In this document: in pieces, positions 1 to 9,300 of the stretch
How positions within the stretch are numbered: position 1 is the first letter of the stretch
How the letters are laid out: every line of letters starts with the position of its first letter
NCBI GenBank assembly: GCA_036924835.1
Contig: JBAGRR010000001.1
Coordinates: 248,001-312,000 of the forward strand
Direction of reading: 5' to 3'
Length of the DNA: 64,000 bases
DNA from: Nitrobacteraceae bacterium AZCC 1564
GTDB lineage: Bacteria > Pseudomonadota > Alphaproteobacteria > Rhizobiales > Xanthobacteraceae
Notes under the pieces: model-generated
The model's input: the letters and a program-made list of their open reading frames with translations, nothing else
What the model was told of the DNA's origin: nothing
Databases searched by the model: none
Made by a program: the position numbers and the translations under genes

Positions 1-90
1 GCGCTGGATTCCGGTTTGCACCATGTGCGTGCCCCACAGCAGCAACGCGATGGAGCCCGCGAGGTCGATCAAGGCAACGACTGCCGTCAT
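1..90 (-). CDS. Na/Pi cotransporter family protein, N-terminal fragment
   Basis: This is the first 30 codons of a gene that runs off the left edge of the window. The start is the ATG whose complement ends at base 90, with a purine-rich AAAGGA site about nine bases upstream. The visible residues include LIDLAGSIALLLWGTHMVQT, which matches the opening transmembrane helix of Na+/phosphate symporters of the NptA/YjbB type. It lies 18 bp downstream of the DeoR-family repressor gene on the same strand, so the two are probably co-transcribed. A phosphate carrier next to a glycerol-phosphate importer fits phosphorus balance, but that link is inferred. Confidence 0.75.
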   Translation of the reverse strand, partial: MTAVVALIDLAGSIALLLWGTHMVQTGIQR

Positions 91-108
91 GATCGAATCC
101 TTTCGCTC

Positions 109-900
109 TCAGGCGGCTATCACCCGGCCTTCAGCGGCGACGTGAATGTTGCCGGAATATTGCTCGGCAACCGGCTGAAAATCGGCTGGTAGCGGTCTGT
201 CAGTAAAGAAGTGATGGCAATCGTTCAGATGTCCGGCCCGCACGGTGGCGTTGCGGCCGAACTTGCTGGCATCTGCGACGAGCAGGGCGGTCCGGCAGTT
301 GCCAACAATGGCCTGACGGGCCTGCACCTCGCCGGAATAGAAGTCCAGCAATGTGCCATCTTCATCGATGCCGCCGACACCGAAGATTCCGAAATCCGCT
401 TTGAATCGGGAAAAGAAATTCACCGCGGTATCGCCGATAATATCCCGGTCGAAAGGACGCAACGTTCCGCCAGCGATGGTGATTTCCACATCAGGGTTGC
501 GTGCGAATGCCGCTGCAACATTGAGGTTATTGGTAATCACACGAAGGTCCCTGCGGCTCGCAAGTGCCTGCGCAACGTATTCGGGCGTTGTTCCTAAGCC
601 GATCATGAGCGAAGCACCGCCTTCAGGAATGAACTCGGAGACGGCAGCTGCGATCCGCCGCTTGGCTTCGGGGTTCAGGCCCTGACGGCTGCCATAGGCA
701 ATGTTTTGGTCCTGTACTGGAAGACTCACGCCGCCATGGACGCGGCGCAGCAAACCCTGATCGCAGAGCTGGTTCACCATCCGCCGAACGGTCTGCGGCG
801 TAACCTCGAACTGCCCGGCGAGATGATCGATGGAGGCGAAACTCTCTTCGCGCACGATCTCCAATATTCGGGCTTGCCGCTTGGTTATGATTTTCAGCAT
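109..900 (-). CDS. DeoR/GlpR-family transcriptional repressor
   Basis: A 263-residue regulator of normal family length. Residues 1-60 form a DeoR-type winged helix-turn-helix (RQARILEIVREESFASIDHL, then QVTPQTVRRMVNQL-like recognition residues, then the wing RRVHGG). Residues 75-250 form the DeoRC sugar-phosphate-sensing domain, with the family's IGLGTT and DASKFGR motifs. The gene is divergent from ugpCBAE, and the gap holds a palindrome resembling the E. coli GlpR operator. It is therefore probably a glycerol-3-phosphate-responsive repressor of the ugp operon. The effector is inferred from context; another phosphorylated polyol is possible. Confidence 0.88.
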   Translation of the reverse strand: MLKIITKRQARILEIVREESFASIDHLAGQFEVTPQTVRRMVNQLCDQGLLRRVHGGVSLPVQDQNIAYGSRQGLNPEAKRRIAAAVSEFIPEGGASLMIGLGTTPEYVAQALASRRDLRVITNNLNVAAAFARNPDVEITIAGGTLRPFDRDIIGDTAVNFFSRFKADFGIFGVGGIDEDGTLLDFYSGEVQARQAIVGNCRTALLVADASKFGRNATVRAGHLNDCHHFFTDRPLPADFQPVAEQYSGNIHVAAEGRVIAA

Positions 901-973
901 CGGGCCCCGCTGTCACAAAACCTTATCATTCGAACTCTAAATGTGCATTTTATATTTCATTCGATCAAGTGTT

Positions 974-989
974 ATGTTCATATGAACAT
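974..989. promoter_or_regulatory. candidate GlpR-like operator
   Basis: ATGTTCATATGAACAT is a perfect 16-bp palindrome in the 295-bp gap between the divergent DeoR-family repressor and ugpC. The E. coli GlpR consensus also has ATGTTC and GAACAT arms around a short AT-rich centre. Its position suits repression of the ugp operon and autoregulation. The rest of the gap (990-1195) holds no gene that I can support. Confidence 0.6.
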
Positions 990-1195
990 CTGGAGGGAAA
1001 CCAAACGCGGCGAAAACAACAGCAAACGCCTGCCGATGCTGGACGACCGGGCGTGGAGCGTTCCGCGTCTGTGGCGTCGTTCGGCATTCGTTGGCCGCAA
1101 ACCATGTCAACCGGGAATGACTTTACGAATTAAAGTGCTGCCGCGGGACTTTGCGCGCGCTGGCCGCATACGAGTTCATTGAACAGGTCCAAGCC

Positions 1196-2212
1196 ATGTC
1201 TGCGATTACGCTTGATCATGTATCGAAGAGTTGGGGCGCCATGCGCGCCGTCAATGATGTGAGCCTCACAGCAGACGAGGGATCGTTGCTTGTTCTGCTC
1301 GGCCCATCAGGCTGCGGCAAGTCGACGACATTGCGGCTGATCGCAGGGCTCGATCAGGCTGATTCCGGCACGATCACCATTGGCGGCACCGATGTGACGC
1401 ATCTTTCGCCCGCACAGCGGAAGATCGCCATGGTGTTTCAATCATACGCGCTGTTTCCACATTTGAGTGTCGCGGAGAACATCGTGTTCGGTCTACGCGT
1501 GCGGCGCGTGTCGCGCGCTGACCGTGATGCCCGGCTGAAGCGTGTTGCGGATATTGTCGGGCTCTCTCATTTGCTCGATCGAAAGCCTTCGCAACTCTCC
1601 GGCGGTCAGCGTCAGCGTGTTGCGCTTGGGCGCGCCATCATTGCTGAAGCGCGTGTGTGCTTGATGGACGAGCCGCTGTCCAATCTCGACGCGAAACTGC
1701 GTCACGAAATGCGCACTGAAATTCGCGCGATCCAGCAGCGTCTCGGCATGACGATGATCTACGTCACGCACGATCAGACCGAAGCGATGACCATGGCGGA
1801 TCGTGTCGTGCTGATGCGCGACGGCCGTATCGAGCAGAACGGTACACCCGAAGAACTCTACAATCGGCCAGCGACAGCTTACACCGCAAGCTTCATTGGC
1901 ACGCCGCCGATGAACCTTGTCACGCGTGGCGAAGTGTTACTCGGCGTAAGGCCCGAACATCTTCGCATAGTGTCGCAAGGTGGTCATCCAGCGCGCGTAA
2001 AGGCTGTCGAACATCTCGGTGCTGACAGCATCATTCTCTGCGACATGGAAGGCCAGCCCGTGTCCGTTCGTCAGGACGGATTCAGCAAGTGCTCTTCAGG
2101 CGAAGATGTCCAACTCGCTTGGGACGCTGGCTCTGAACATCAGTTCGACAAGACTTCAGGTCGCCGGCTTGAGACGGCTGTCAGTGAGATGAAACGTGCC
2201 GTGTCCGGATGA
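1196..2212 (+). CDS. ugpC: sn-glycerol-3-phosphate-type ABC importer, ATP-binding protein
   Basis: A 338-residue ATPase of the MalK/UgpC type that energises a carbohydrate-class (CUT1) importer at the inner membrane. Walker A is GPSGCGKST, the Q-loop is MVFQSYALFPH, the signature is LSGGQRQRVALGRA, and Walker B is VCLMDEPLSNLDAK followed by the H-loop in YVTHDQTEAMT. The C-terminal TOBE/regulatory part (from about residue 240, LLGVRPEHLRI) is present but short. The start chosen is the ATG of MSAITLDHVSK; an upstream in-frame ATG at 1151 would add 15 residues unlike the family. It is the first gene of the operon, which is unusual because ugpC is often last. Confidence 0.9.
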   Translation: MSAITLDHVSKSWGAMRAVNDVSLTADEGSLLVLLGPSGCGKSTTLRLIAGLDQADSGTITIGGTDVTHLSPAQRKIAMVFQSYALFPHLSVAENIVFGLRVRRVSRADRDARLKRVADIVGLSHLLDRKPSQLSGGQRQRVALGRAIIAEARVCLMDEPLSNLDAKLRHEMRTEIRAIQQRLGMTMIYVTHDQTEAMTMADRVVLMRDGRIEQNGTPEELYNRPATAYTASFIGTPPMNLVTRGEVLLGVRPEHLRIVSQGGHPARVKAVEHLGADSIILCDMEGQPVSVRQDGFSKCSSGEDVQLAWDAGSEHQFDKTSGRRLETAVSEMKRAVSG

Positions 2213-2248
2213 CACGGGACGAGGCGTTTGATTTTGGAGGAGAGAGGA

Positions 2249-3526
2249 ATGAAAATCTTTAAACGCACTGCGGTGATGGCTGCGGCCTTCGCTGCCTTGA
2301 TGTTGAACGGGCGGCCAGCCGCTGCTGTTGACCTCACGATGTACTATCCCGTGGCCGTTGGTGGCCCCGTGACGAAGATCATCGACGACATGGTAGCGCG
2401 CTTTGAAAAGGAAAACGCGGACATCAAGGTGACCGCGGTCTATGCCGGTAACTACACCGACACCATGACAAAGGCGATGACGGCGATGAAGGGCGGCCAG
2501 CCGCCACAACTCTCCGTGCTGTTGTCCACGGACGTCTTCACGCTGATGGATGAAAATGCCATCGTGCCGATGGATGATCTCGTCGCCGACAAGTCATGGT
2601 TCAAGGAATTCTATCCAGCGTTCATGGCGAATGGACAGATCGGCGGCAAGACCTGGAGCATTCCGTTCCAGCGCTCGACCATCGTGCTGTACTGGAACAA
2701 GGACGCGTTCAAGGACGCAGGCCTCGATCCGGAAAAGGCGCCTGCGACCTGGGACGAAATGGCCGAGATGGGCAAGAAGCTCATCAAGAAGGATGCGTCC
2801 GGCAACGTTACCCGCTGGGGTGTTGAAATCCCGACGACTGGCTACGGTTATTGGATGCTTGGGGCGCTCGCCATCGAGAATGGCCAAAAGCTGATGAACG
2901 AGCAGGGCACCGAGGTTTACCTCACCGCGCCGAAGACGGTGGCTTCGCTCGACTACTGGGTCGATCTTTCGCGCAAATACAACGTCATGCCAACGGGCAG
3001 CATCGACTGGGCCACGCTGCGCACCGACTTCCTCGAGGGCAAGACCGCGATGATGTGGCACACCACGGGCAATCTCACCGCGGTGAAAGACGGCGCCAAA
3101 TTCAATTTCGGCGTTGCCATGCTGCCGGCCAAGGAGCGTCGCGGTTCGCCGACCGGCGGTGGCAGCTTCTACATCTTCAAGAGTGCATCGCCTGAGCAGC
3201 AGAAAGCCGCGGTGAAGTTCATCCAGTGGATGACCGCGCCCGAGCGTGCAGCGGAGTGGAGCATCAAGACGGGCTATGTCGCGGTGTCGCCTGCGGCTTA
3301 CAAAACGCCTGTGATGGCAGAATATGCCAAGGGCTTCCCTCAGGCGACGGTCGCACGCGACCAGCTTGAACATGCGGTGCCTGAACTCTCGGTTCACGAG
3401 AACGGCCGCATCTATAAGTTCGTCAATGACGCTGTGCAGGCTGCGGTGACTGGATCGCAGAAGCCGCAGGAAGCCTTGGCTGCCGCGCAGCAACAAGCTG
3501 ACCGTGTTCTGAAGGCATACAAATAA
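2249..3526 (+). CDS. ugpB: glycerol-3-phosphate ABC importer, periplasmic substrate-binding protein
   Basis: A 425-residue family-1 extracellular solute-binding protein. The start is the ATG of MKIFKRTAV, preceded at good spacing by GGAGGAGAG. Residues 1-26 are a Sec signal peptide cut after PAAA. The mature protein begins VDLTMYYPVAVGGPVTKII and carries UgpB-type elements such as WSIPFQRSTIVLYWNKDAF and AMMWHTTGNL. Ligand is expected to be sn-glycerol-3-phosphate or a glycerophosphodiester. The ligand is assigned from family and operon content, not proven from binding residues. Confidence 0.88.
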   Translation: MKIFKRTAVMAAAFAALMLNGRPAAAVDLTMYYPVAVGGPVTKIIDDMVARFEKENADIKVTAVYAGNYTDTMTKAMTAMKGGQPPQLSVLLSTDVFTLMDENAIVPMDDLVADKSWFKEFYPAFMANGQIGGKTWSIPFQRSTIVLYWNKDAFKDAGLDPEKAPATWDEMAEMGKKLIKKDASGNVTRWGVEIPTTGYGYWMLGALAIENGQKLMNEQGTEVYLTAPKTVASLDYWVDLSRKYNVMPTGSIDWATLRTDFLEGKTAMMWHTTGNLTAVKDGAKFNFGVAMLPAKERRGSPTGGGSFYIFKSASPEQQKAAVKFIQWMTAPERAAEWSIKTGYVAVSPAAYKTPVMAEYAKGFPQATVARDQLEHAVPELSVHENGRIYKFVNDAVQAAVTGSQKPQEALAAAQQQADRVLKAYK

Positions 3527-3566
3527 GAGTAAGAGTGCCGGATGGCGGTTCGCCGCCATCCGGCTC

Positions 3567-4496
3567 ATGCACGCGATGACCGATCAAGTCGCCACATTCA
3601 CAGACGTCAAACGCCCGCCGCGGTCGCACGCGTGGTGGAACGCCGTGAATGCATGGCTGCTTCTGTTGCCGGCCGCTGTTCTACTCGTGGCCTTTACGCA
3701 TTATCCGATCCTCGCGACTATCCGGCACACCTTCTTCCTCACGCGCCGTAACGGCACGGAAGTGTTCGTCGGTCTCGACAGCTATCGGTCGATGATGTCG
3801 GACCCGATCTTCTGGAAGGCGCTAATCAATAATTTCTGGTTTGCTCTCGGCACCATTCCAACATCCATCGCGCTCGCCTTGCTGATGGCCTTGTGGGTGA
3901 ACCGCAATATGCGCGGACGCGCATTTCTGCGGCTAGCATTCTTTACACCCACGGTGTTGCCGATGATCGCCGTGGCGAACATCTGGCTGTTCTTTTACAC
4001 GCCGGACTATGGCCTGCTGGATCAGTTGCGCGGATTGTTTGGGCTCGGCGGCTGGAACTGGCTCGGCTCCCCATCCACCGTGATGGGATGCCTGATTGTG
4101 ATGGTGATCTGGAAAGAAGCCGGCTTCTTCATGATCTTTTATCTCGCGGCGCTTCAGCAGATGTCGCCTGACCTTGAAGAAGCCGCAGCGGTCGAGGGGG
4201 CTAGTCGCTGGTACACATTCCGGCGCATCACCTTTCCACTGCTGATGCCGACCACGTTGTTCGTGGCGATCAACGCCGTGATCAACTCATTCAAGCTGGT
4301 CGATCATCTAGTGATCATGACCAAGGGCGGGCCAAACAACGCCAGCACGCTTCTTCTGTATTACATCTATGAAGTTGCTTTCACGTTCCAGGACTCGGCT
4401 TATGCAGCGACGCTGACTGTCGTTTTGATTGTTCTCCTGAGCGCCTTGGCGCTGATCAAGTTCGCCTACCTCGACCGCAGGGTGCATTATCAATGA
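3567..4496 (+). CDS. ugpA: glycerol-3-phosphate ABC importer, permease A
   Basis: A 309-residue inner-membrane permease of the CUT1 class with about six transmembrane helices. The EAA loop that contacts the ATPase is visible near residues 204-230 (LEEAAAVEGASRWYTFRRI). It starts 40 bp after ugpB; a second in-frame ATG at 3576 (MTDQVATF) is an equally possible start. Its last codons overlap the ATG of ugpE (ATGA), so the two permease subunits are probably translationally coupled, as expected for a heterodimer. Confidence 0.9.
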   Translation: MHAMTDQVATFTDVKRPPRSHAWWNAVNAWLLLLPAAVLLVAFTHYPILATIRHTFFLTRRNGTEVFVGLDSYRSMMSDPIFWKALINNFWFALGTIPTSIALALLMALWVNRNMRGRAFLRLAFFTPTVLPMIAVANIWLFFYTPDYGLLDQLRGLFGLGGWNWLGSPSTVMGCLIVMVIWKEAGFFMIFYLAALQQMSPDLEEAAAVEGASRWYTFRRITFPLLMPTTLFVAINAVINSFKLVDHLVIMTKGGPNNASTLLLYYIYEVAFTFQDSAYAATLTVVLIVLLSALALIKFAYLDRRVHYQ

Positions 4497-5302
4497 ACGG
4501 CCGCACGCATCCGCTTGAAGTCATCGCAGCCTGGACGCTCGCGCTGCTCTGGCTTGTGCCGCTGGCTTATTCGTTCTGGAGCGCGCTGCATCCGGCGGCT
4601 TATGCCACCTCGTTCAGTCTGTCCGCGCCGTGGACGCTTGAGAACTTCGTGCGTGCCTGGCACCAGGCGCCGTTCGGCCGCTATTATCTCAACACGATCG
4701 TTCTGGTCGTTCTCATCCTGATTGGGCAGCTCATCCTGTCGACGCTCGCTGCTTACGCCTTCGCGCGCTTCAAGTTCAAAGGCAGTGGCATTGCGTTTGC
4801 GTTAGTGCTCCTGCAGCTGATGATCATGCCCGACGTTCTGATCGTCGAGAACTACCGCATGATCGGCAAGCTCGGCTTGCTGGATACGATCCCGGCGATT
4901 GCTTTGCCGTATCTGGCAAGCGCCTTCGGCATCTTCCTGTTACGTCAAACGTTCAAGAGCGTCCCGAACGAATTGGTGGAAGCTGCACGCGTCGAAGGGG
5001 CAGGGCCGCTGCAGATCCTCTGGCGGGTCTACGTGCCACTGGCGCGGCCGACCTACATTGCCTTTGGCCTCGTATCTGTCAGCTATCACTGGAATAACTT
5101 CCTCTGGCCGCTCATTGTCACGAACTCGGTGGAAAGCCGGCCGTTAACGGTCGGGCTTGCGGTGTTCGGCGCGCCGGAGACCGGCGTCGATTGGTCTGTT
5201 ATTACGGCAGCGACCGTGATGACTATGGCGCCGTTGCTGATCGCGTTCCTGCTATTCCAGCGACAATTTGTTCAGTCTTTCATGCGCGCGGGCATCCGGT
5301 AA
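4493..5302 (+). CDS. ugpE: glycerol-3-phosphate ABC importer, permease E
   Basis: A 269-residue partner permease with an EAA loop (ELVEAARVEGAGPLQILWR) near residues 160-180 and the usual hydrophobic helices. It overlaps ugpA by four bases. Its stop shares a base with the next ATG (TAATG), so the downstream hydrolase is part of the same coupled operon. Together with UgpA it forms the channel that UgpC drives. Confidence 0.9.
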   Translation: MNGRTHPLEVIAAWTLALLWLVPLAYSFWSALHPAAYATSFSLSAPWTLENFVRAWHQAPFGRYYLNTIVLVVLILIGQLILSTLAAYAFARFKFKGSGIAFALVLLQLMIMPDVLIVENYRMIGKLGLLDTIPAIALPYLASAFGIFLLRQTFKSVPNELVEAARVEGAGPLQILWRVYVPLARPTYIAFGLVSVSYHWNNFLWPLIVTNSVESRPLTVGLAVFGAPETGVDWSVITAATVMTMAPLLIAFLLFQRQFVQSFMRAGIR

Positions 5303-6141
5303 TGCGGCTCATCACGTGGAACATCCAGCACGGCAAGGGCTGCGACGGCAAGACTGACCTGGCACGCATCGTGAGCGAAGCCAAGGCGATGGGTGATGCC
5401 GACGTCTACTGCTTTCAGGAAGTCTCAAACAACTTCATGAAGCTCGACGATGGTGCGGGCCAGGACTCCATTTTGGCTGCGCTGCTTCCAAGCCATACGC
5501 CAATTTTCAGACCAGCCATCGAGACGATCGACAGGACAGGGCAGAGTCACGAATTCGGCAACATGACGTTGTCGCGCCTGCCAATCGTGCAGATCGCCAA
5601 TCATTTGCTGCCTTGGCCGGAAGCCAGCGCGACGCGCAGCATGCGGCGGCAGGCACTGGATGTGACCATTCAAACCGCTTTCGGTCCCTTGCGGGTCGTG
5701 AATACACATCTCGAATTTCATTCGGTCGCGCAGCGTGAAGCACAGATTCAGCGCCTGCTCGATTTACAGGAAGAAGCGTCGACCGGCTCCATGAAGGCGA
5801 AAGCCGTGCACGAGGAGCCCTACACGAGCCAGACATTGGCTGGGTCGGGCCTGCTCTGTGGCGACTTTAACCTGGACGTCTCCGATCCGCAGCATGCGCT
5901 CATCCATCAGTCCGAACGATCTGGGCTAAATTATCGGGATGCTTGGATGGTTCGCCATCCGGAGGGGCGGCGGGCGCCGACCTGCGGGATCTACGACCGC
6001 GCGCAGTGGCCGGATGGAGCCGACTGTCGCGACTTTATCTTTGTGACGGAAGACTTGCGCGAGCGCATTGTCCGCATCGAGGTCAACGAGACGACCGACG
6101 CATCGGATCATCAGCCCGTGCTCATCGAATTGATTGATTAA
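5302..6141 (+). CDS. endonuclease/exonuclease/phosphatase-fold hydrolase
   Basis: A 279-residue cytosolic protein of the EEP (DNase I/synaptojanin) fold with no signal peptide. Catalytic landmarks are visible: TWNIQHGKG near the start, CFQEV (metal-binding Glu), VVNTHLEFHS, LLCGDFNLD, and the terminal SDHQPV (Asp-His pair). The start is the ATG overlapping the ugpE stop; a longer reading frame would run back into ugpE. Because it is the last gene of the ugp operon, a phosphodiesterase acting on an imported glycerophosphodiester is a reasonable guess, but the fold also covers nucleases and lipid phosphatases. Confidence 0.82.
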   Translation: MRLITWNIQHGKGCDGKTDLARIVSEAKAMGDADVYCFQEVSNNFMKLDDGAGQDSILAALLPSHTPIFRPAIETIDRTGQSHEFGNMTLSRLPIVQIANHLLPWPEASATRSMRRQALDVTIQTAFGPLRVVNTHLEFHSVAQREAQIQRLLDLQEEASTGSMKAKAVHEEPYTSQTLAGSGLLCGDFNLDVSDPQHALIHQSERSGLNYRDAWMVRHPEGRRAPTCGIYDRAQWPDGADCRDFIFVTEDLRERIVRIEVNETTDASDHQPVLIELID

Positions 6142-6192
6142 GAAACGAAGTTACGGACATTTTTGATATTGCTAGATAATCCGGCGTCCTCG

Positions 6193-6210
6193 TGTTGCGC
6201 TTTCGCAACA
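6193..6210 (+). other. short perfect hairpin after the ugp operon
   Basis: TGTTGCG-CTTT-CGCAACA is a perfect 7-bp stem with a four-base loop, 51 bases after the end of the ugp-linked hydrolase gene. It has no following T-run, so it is only a weak candidate for a transcript end or mRNA 3' protector. The rest of 6142-6338 shows nothing I can name. Confidence 0.3.
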
Positions 6211-6338
6211 GCGCTTTAGCAATAGTGAATACTGCCACGTAGCCCAAGCATTGACGTCGGCGAGTCCAAGCCAAGCCCCCACACGTATCGCTACGGTCGA
6301 TCGAAACTTCGGAATCATCGACGACTGTTGGAACGATT

Positions 6339-9300
6339 ATGAGACTGGCTGGACTGAACGGTTTGGGGATTGGTGCGCGCGGCCCTTCTTCGCGCTATCG
6401 CGCGGCGCTTCTGGTCACAACGGCTTTGCTGTCTGTTGCCGTGCCCTCGGGAATGGCGTCGGCGCAGCAGATCATTGACGGTGGAGTGACGGTCGATGTT
6501 CCTGCGACGCAGTCATCGCCGTGGAATATCGGCGGCAGTTTGACCGTTGGCGACACCGGCGCCGGCACGTTGAACATCATCAATGGCGGCGTGGTTACCA
6601 GCATTAGCGGGTCGATTGGTCAGGGATCTGGTTCGAACGGCAAGGTCGTGATCGATGGCAGCGGCTCGCTCTGGAGCATCACAAACCAATTGGACCTGGG
6701 AGGTTTGAACGGCATTGGCGGCATCACCGTTTCAAACGGCGGAGCTCTCGCGAGCGGAAATAGCATCATTGGCAACGGTGCCGGTTCATCTGCGGCGGTC
6801 TTTGTAACCGACGCCGGTACACTCTGGAGTACGGCGGACATTCTTGTTGGACAGCAGGGCAACGGTACGCTGAGCATCGCCAATGGTGGCCAGGTCATCA
6901 GCACCGGCGCCGGAATCGGATTCATGGGGGGATCGACGGGGACGGCCAACGTCAGCGGAGCAGGTTCGCTCTGGAGCGTGGCGGGTGGCTTCATCGTTGG
7001 CGGCGCTGGCAGTGGAACATTGTACATCGACAATGGCGGACAGGTTTCGAGCGGGCAGTCGTTCGTCGGTAATGACGTGGGTGGTGTCGGAAATGTGTCG
7101 GTCGATGGGGCAGGGTCGGCGTGGAACACGGACGCCCTCGCCATAGGCTATGGCGACAACAGCACCGGCAAACTCAAGATTACCAACAACGCTGCTGTCA
7201 ACAGCCTCCAGGGCGTTGTCGGTGGAGGCGCTGGATCTATTGGATCCGTTGACATCGACGGCTTGGGTTCGGCGTGGACGATTACAAATGACCTCACCGT
7301 AGGTTATTTCGGCAACGGCACAATCAAGATCACCAACGGCGGGCAGCTCACCAGCGGCCTCTCGACAATTGGCCGGGAGGGACTCGGCAGCGTGACGGTG
7401 GATGGAGCGGCCTCGACCTGGACTGCAACTGCGATATCAGTTGCGGCGGTTACCGGCGGCACGGGTCATTTGACCGTCACGAATGGCGGTGTGGTCACCA
7501 GCCTAATATCCGATATGGCTACCCAAGTTGGATCGGTTGCCACCGCCGATGTGAGCGGAGCTGGATCAACCTGGAATGCGGGAGGCATCATCGTGGGCGT
7601 TGACGGAGACGCTACGCTGAACGTCTCCAACGGCGGCAAGCTGATCAGTGACGTTACGGCAGTTGGTGCAGGTACCGGCAGTGCCAAGATAACAATTGCG
7701 GGGACAGGATCGAGCTGGGCGATCGCGAGCGATTTGATTACGGGACAAGGACAGATCACTGTCAGCGCAGGCGCGACCATGAGCACGGCCGGCACTTCCG
7801 TGATCGGAGTCATCGCAGGTCGTGAGAGTCAGATTCTCATCACAGGAGCGGGTTCAAGCTGGACGACGGGTGGCGATATCTATCTTGGTGGTCTTGGTGG
7901 CAATACCGTGAATAACGGATCTGGATCACTCATCGTCACCAACGGCGGTGCGGTTGATGTCAAAGGCGGCGCGGGGACGGTCTTCGTGGGTACAGGCAAC
8001 GGTCTTGGAAGTACCCTGATTGTCGACGGCACATTGAACGGTCAGGTGTCTGTGAACACGGACGGGCGTCTCGGCGGCAGCGGCACCATCGGAAACACCA
8101 CGGTGAATGGCACGATCGCGCCCGGTAACTCGATCGGCACCCTAAACATTGCGGGCAATCTGACGATGCAATCGGGATCGACATACGAGGTTGAAACCAA
8201 TGCGACCGGGCAGGCGGACAAGATTGTTGCCACGGGCACAACGACCATCAACGGCGGCACGGTAAAGGTGCTCGCGGGACTCGGCAATTATGCGCCGTCA
8301 ACCACCTATACCATCATCAATGCAGCCGGCGGCGTCAGCGGCGTCTTCGACACCGTAACGTCGAACTTCGCCTTCCTCGCTCCGACGCTGACCTATGATC
8401 CGAACAACGTCTATTTGACGCTGATTAAGAACGCCTCTTTCGCCAGCGTCGGCGTCACGCCGAACCAGATTGCAACGGGCGGCGGTCTTGATATTTTGGG
8501 CGGCGGCGCGGTGTACAACGCGGTGCTCACTCTCACGGAGCCGGAGGCGCGCGCGGCGCTCGATGCATTGTCCGGCGAGATCCATGCCTCGGCCAAGAGC
8601 ATCCTGATCGACGATAGCCGCTTCCCGCGTGAAGCAGCGATCAACCGGCTTCGTGCGGCGTTCGGCAGCGTGGGTGCATCATCGTCTCCGGTCATGGCCT
8701 ATGCAGCGGATGGACCCGTCAGCGCTGCCGCTGACACCGATCGTTTCGCGGTGTGGGGGCAAGGCTTTGGCGCGTGGGGGCAGTGGAAGGGTGACGGCAA
8801 CGCCGCGCAGCTCAATCGCACGACTGGTGGCTTCATCATTGGCGCCGATGGCAACGTGTCGGATGCGTGGCGCGTCGGCGGCTTCGCCGGCTACAGCACC
8901 ACGAGCTTCGACGTGCAAGAGCGCCGTTCGTCGGGAGGAAGCGACAACTATCACGTTGGCCTCTACGGCGGCACACAGTGGAATGCGCTCAATTTCCGCT
9001 CCGGCGTTGCCTATACGTGGCACGATCTCACCACCAGCCGCAGCATTGCGTTCACGGGTTTTACTGATGCGGCAAAGGCCAAATATAACGCAGGCACCGC
9101 GCAGGCATTCGGCGAACTCGGCTATGGATTCAATGCCGGTCCGGTTGCTCTGGAGACCTTCGCCAATCTCGCTTACGTTAATCTGCGCACCGACGCTTTC
9201 ACCGAGAACGGCGGAGCTGCAGCACTGACAACCCCCAGTTCAGTCATCGACACGACCTTCACGACACTGGGCTTGCGCGCGTCCAACAGCTTCATACTCG

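Noticed and set aside
706..1182. 158-residue open frame across the repressor start and the ugp promoter gap
   Set aside because: It runs antisense into the DeoR-family gene and through the operator; the composition is not protein-like.
2594..3568. 324-residue open frame antisense to ugpB
   Set aside because: It is rich in Arg, His and Leu, lacks a ribosome site and lies fully opposite a well-supported gene; it is a GC-driven shadow.
6193..6210. Hairpin after the ugp operon as an intrinsic terminator
   Set aside because: The stem is perfect but no T-run follows; kept only as an unnamed hairpin.
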